The notes below the pieces were generated by a model, which saw only the letters and a list, made by a program, of their open reading frames with translations, searched no databases and was not told where the DNA came from. Below are positions 62,889 to 64,000 of a DNA stretch of 64,000 nt, piece after piece; the stretch's first letter is position 1; every line of letters begins with the position of its first letter. Source of the stretch: Clavibacter michiganensis subsp. tessellarius (GTDB taxonomy: Bacteria > Actinomycetota > Actinomycetes > Actinomycetales > Microbacteriaceae); contig NZ_CP040788.1 of the NCBI RefSeq assembly GCF_021922985.1, forward strand, positions 1,302,001 to 1,366,000, written 5' to 3'. A program made the translations under genes and the position numbers.

Positions 62889-62926
62889 GCGCGGGCGGGC
62901 CCTCCCTGGGGAGGACCCGCCCGCGC
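62889..62926 (-). terminator. terminator after pheT
   Basis: A 17-bp stem with one mismatch (GCGCGGGCGGG and CCTCCC paired with GGAGG and CCCGCCCGCGC) around a 2-3 nt loop, 24 nt after the pheT stop on the minus strand. It separates pheST transcription from the arginine cluster, which therefore needs its own promoter. Confidence 0.75.
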
Positions 62927-62949
62927 GGACCGGAGCTGCCGCGGGCCCG

Positions 62950-64000
62950 CTACTCGCGGAGCGCGGCGCCGAAGCGGTCGGCGGCGAGCCGCACGGATCC
63001 GTCGCGCGCCTCGCTGGCCTCGGCCGCGGTGAGCGTGCGGTCGGGAGCCCGGAAGCGGAGCGCGAACGTGAGCGAGCGGGTGCCCGCATCCACGCCCGGG
63101 CCGCGGTAGTCGTCGACGAGCCGCGCGGTCTCGAGCAGGTCGCCCGCGCCCTCGACCACCGTGCGGAGGATCTCCCCGGCCGGGATCTCGAGCGGCACGA
63201 CGAGGCTGAGGTCCTGCGTGGCGACGGGCATCGAGGTGAGCGTGCGCACCTCCACGGTGCCGCCGGCGAGCGCGACGACCCGGTCGAGGTCGACCTCGGC
63301 GAGCGCGACGCGCTCGGGCAGGTCGAGCTCGGCCGCGAGCGCGGGCAGGAGCTCCCCCGCGAATCCGACGATGACCGGCCCGTCCGCCGTGACGACCTCG
63401 ACCGCGGCCGTGCGGCCCGGGTGCATGGCGCCGTGGACGCCCTGTTCGAAGCGGATCTCGACGCCCACCGCGTGCGCGAGCTGCCGGACCGCGTCGAGCG
63501 CGTCGACGAGCCCCGCGCGCTGCGCGGGCGTGCCCGGCTGCTTGGGCACGGCGTCGCCGAGGATCAGCACGCCGAGGTGCCGCGGCTGCGGCGGGATGCC
63601 CGCGTCGAGCGCGCGCAGCGTCTCCGCGTCGGGACGGGCGGCGCCCGGGGGCATCTCCGGGGACCCGTACGCGACGCCCGCCGACGGCAGGAACACCGTG
63701 CCGGTCTCGAAGAGCGCCAGGTCGGTGGCTCCGCGCGACAGGTTGCGCCGCGCGATGTCGACGAGCCCGGGCAGCAGCGAGCGCCGGAGCAGCGGGAAGG
63801 CGACGTCGAGCGGGTTGGCGAGCCGGACCGCGGGGGCGTCGTCGCGGTCGGCCGCGCCGAAGCGCGCGTTCTGCGCCTCCGACGCGAAGGGCGAGCCCAT
63901 GACCTCGGTGAGCCCGCTCGCGGCGAGCGCGATGGAGGCCTGGCGACGGAAGCGCTGCGCCGTCGTGAGCCCGCGGCCGGGGGGCGCGACGGGCAGCACG
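62950..64000 (-). CDS. pheT: phenylalanyl-tRNA synthetase beta subunit, C-terminal part
   Basis: The last 350 or so residues of PheT; the N-terminal half lies beyond the right edge. Visible are the catalytic-like core of the beta chain (TTAQRFRRQASIALAASGLT, VRLANPLDVAFPLLRRSLLPGL, RGATDLALFETGTVF), the segment that ends VGFAGELLPALAAELDLP, and the C-terminal FDX-ACB anticodon-binding domain (STMPVATQDLSLVV-like, here SMPVATQDLSLVVP, then LTFALRFRAPDRTLTAAEA). The beta subunit edits misactivated tyrosine and binds tRNA-Phe. pheST just upstream of argC is a common order in actinobacteria. Confidence 0.95.
   Translation of the reverse strand, partial: VLPVAPPGRGLTTAQRFRRQASIALAASGLTEVMGSPFASEAQNARFGAADRDDAPAVRLANPLDVAFPLLRRSLLPGLVDIARRNLSRGATDLALFETGTVFLPSAGVAYGSPEMPPGAARPDAETLRALDAGIPPQPRHLGVLILGDAVPKQPGTPAQRAGLVDALDAVRQLAHAVGVEIRFEQGVHGAMHPGRTAAVEVVTADGPVIVGFAGELLPALAAELDLPERVALAEVDLDRVVALAGGTVEVRTLTSMPVATQDLSLVVPLEIPAGEILRTVVEGAGDLLETARLVDDYRGPGVDAGTRSLTFALRFRAPDRTLTAAEASEARDGSVRLAADRFGAALRE

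Noticed and set aside
62842..62950. ARG box before argC
   Set aside because: The region is GC-rich and lacks any TGAAT-type palindrome expected of ArgR operators.

Overview
The window is a high-GC (roughly 70 % or more by eye) chromosomal segment of an actinobacterium. Gene content and layout (secreted chymotrypsin-fold proteases, DUF2510 protein, rluB-scpB-scpA-parA-xerD-pyrG-recN-nadK-tlyA order, pheT-argCJBDFGH order, many GTG starts, many GTGA overlaps) point to the Microbacteriaceae, most likely Clavibacter or a close relative; the genus is an inference from memory of such genomes, not a database result.

Bases 1-28,200 are the accessory and metabolic half, with short units on both strands: an amidohydrolase fragment and PaiB-like protein, an AMP-dependent acyl-CoA ligase, hydrolases (one secreted), a Nudix hydrolase, a ThrE-type exporter, a two-component system next to a PepSY-like lipoprotein, an M20 amidohydrolase, a DoxX protein, two paralogous secreted serine proteases, a tandem pair of unknown membrane proteins, two loci of flavin-dependent enzymes resembling organosulfur scavenging enzymes, an MHS transporter and a GNAT acetyltransferase. 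From 22.5 to 25.7 kb is a patch of partly lower GC with a possibly nonsense-interrupted small membrane protein, a DUF2510/PASTA membrane protein, a Vsr-type endonuclease and another small membrane protein, ending at tRNA-Pro(GGG).

Bases 28,245-44,794 form one long leftward core run: der, cmk, tyrA, rluB, scpB, scpA, parA, xerD, a Nudix hydrolase, pyrG, recN, nadK, tlyA, a small acidic protein, a HAD phosphatase and a TPR-like protein with 19-residue repeats. Most junctions overlap by 4-17 nt. Themes are ribosome maturation (der, rluB, tlyA), chromosome maintenance (scpAB, parA, xerD, recN) and nucleotide or cofactor supply (cmk, pyrG, nadK).

Bases 45,148-50,449 are one leftward rRNA operon (16S-23S-5S, no spacer tRNA), with complementary processing stems around 16S and 23S, a candidate promoter near 50.8 kb and a perfect terminator hairpin after 5S. 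Upstream of it, tyrS is also leftward. A divergent rightward pair follows: a SatD-like protein and a membrane protein, preceded by a perfect inverted repeat.

Bases 53,870-64,000 are leftward: a 3-methyladenine glycosylase and a 45-residue membrane protein at the tail of the arginine cluster argC-argJ-argB-argD-argF-argG-argH, then the 3' part of pheT running off the right edge. The arginine cluster lacks the argR often found between argF and argG.

Most of the window is ordinary core genome. The parts least explained by known families are the tandem membrane paralogues (13.6-15.9 kb), the SatD-like/membrane pair, the repeat-bearing TPR protein beside the rRNA operon, the solitary Vsr in a genome visibly rich in GGATCC, and a recurrent -10-like hexamer six bases before a start codon that suggests leaderless mRNAs.
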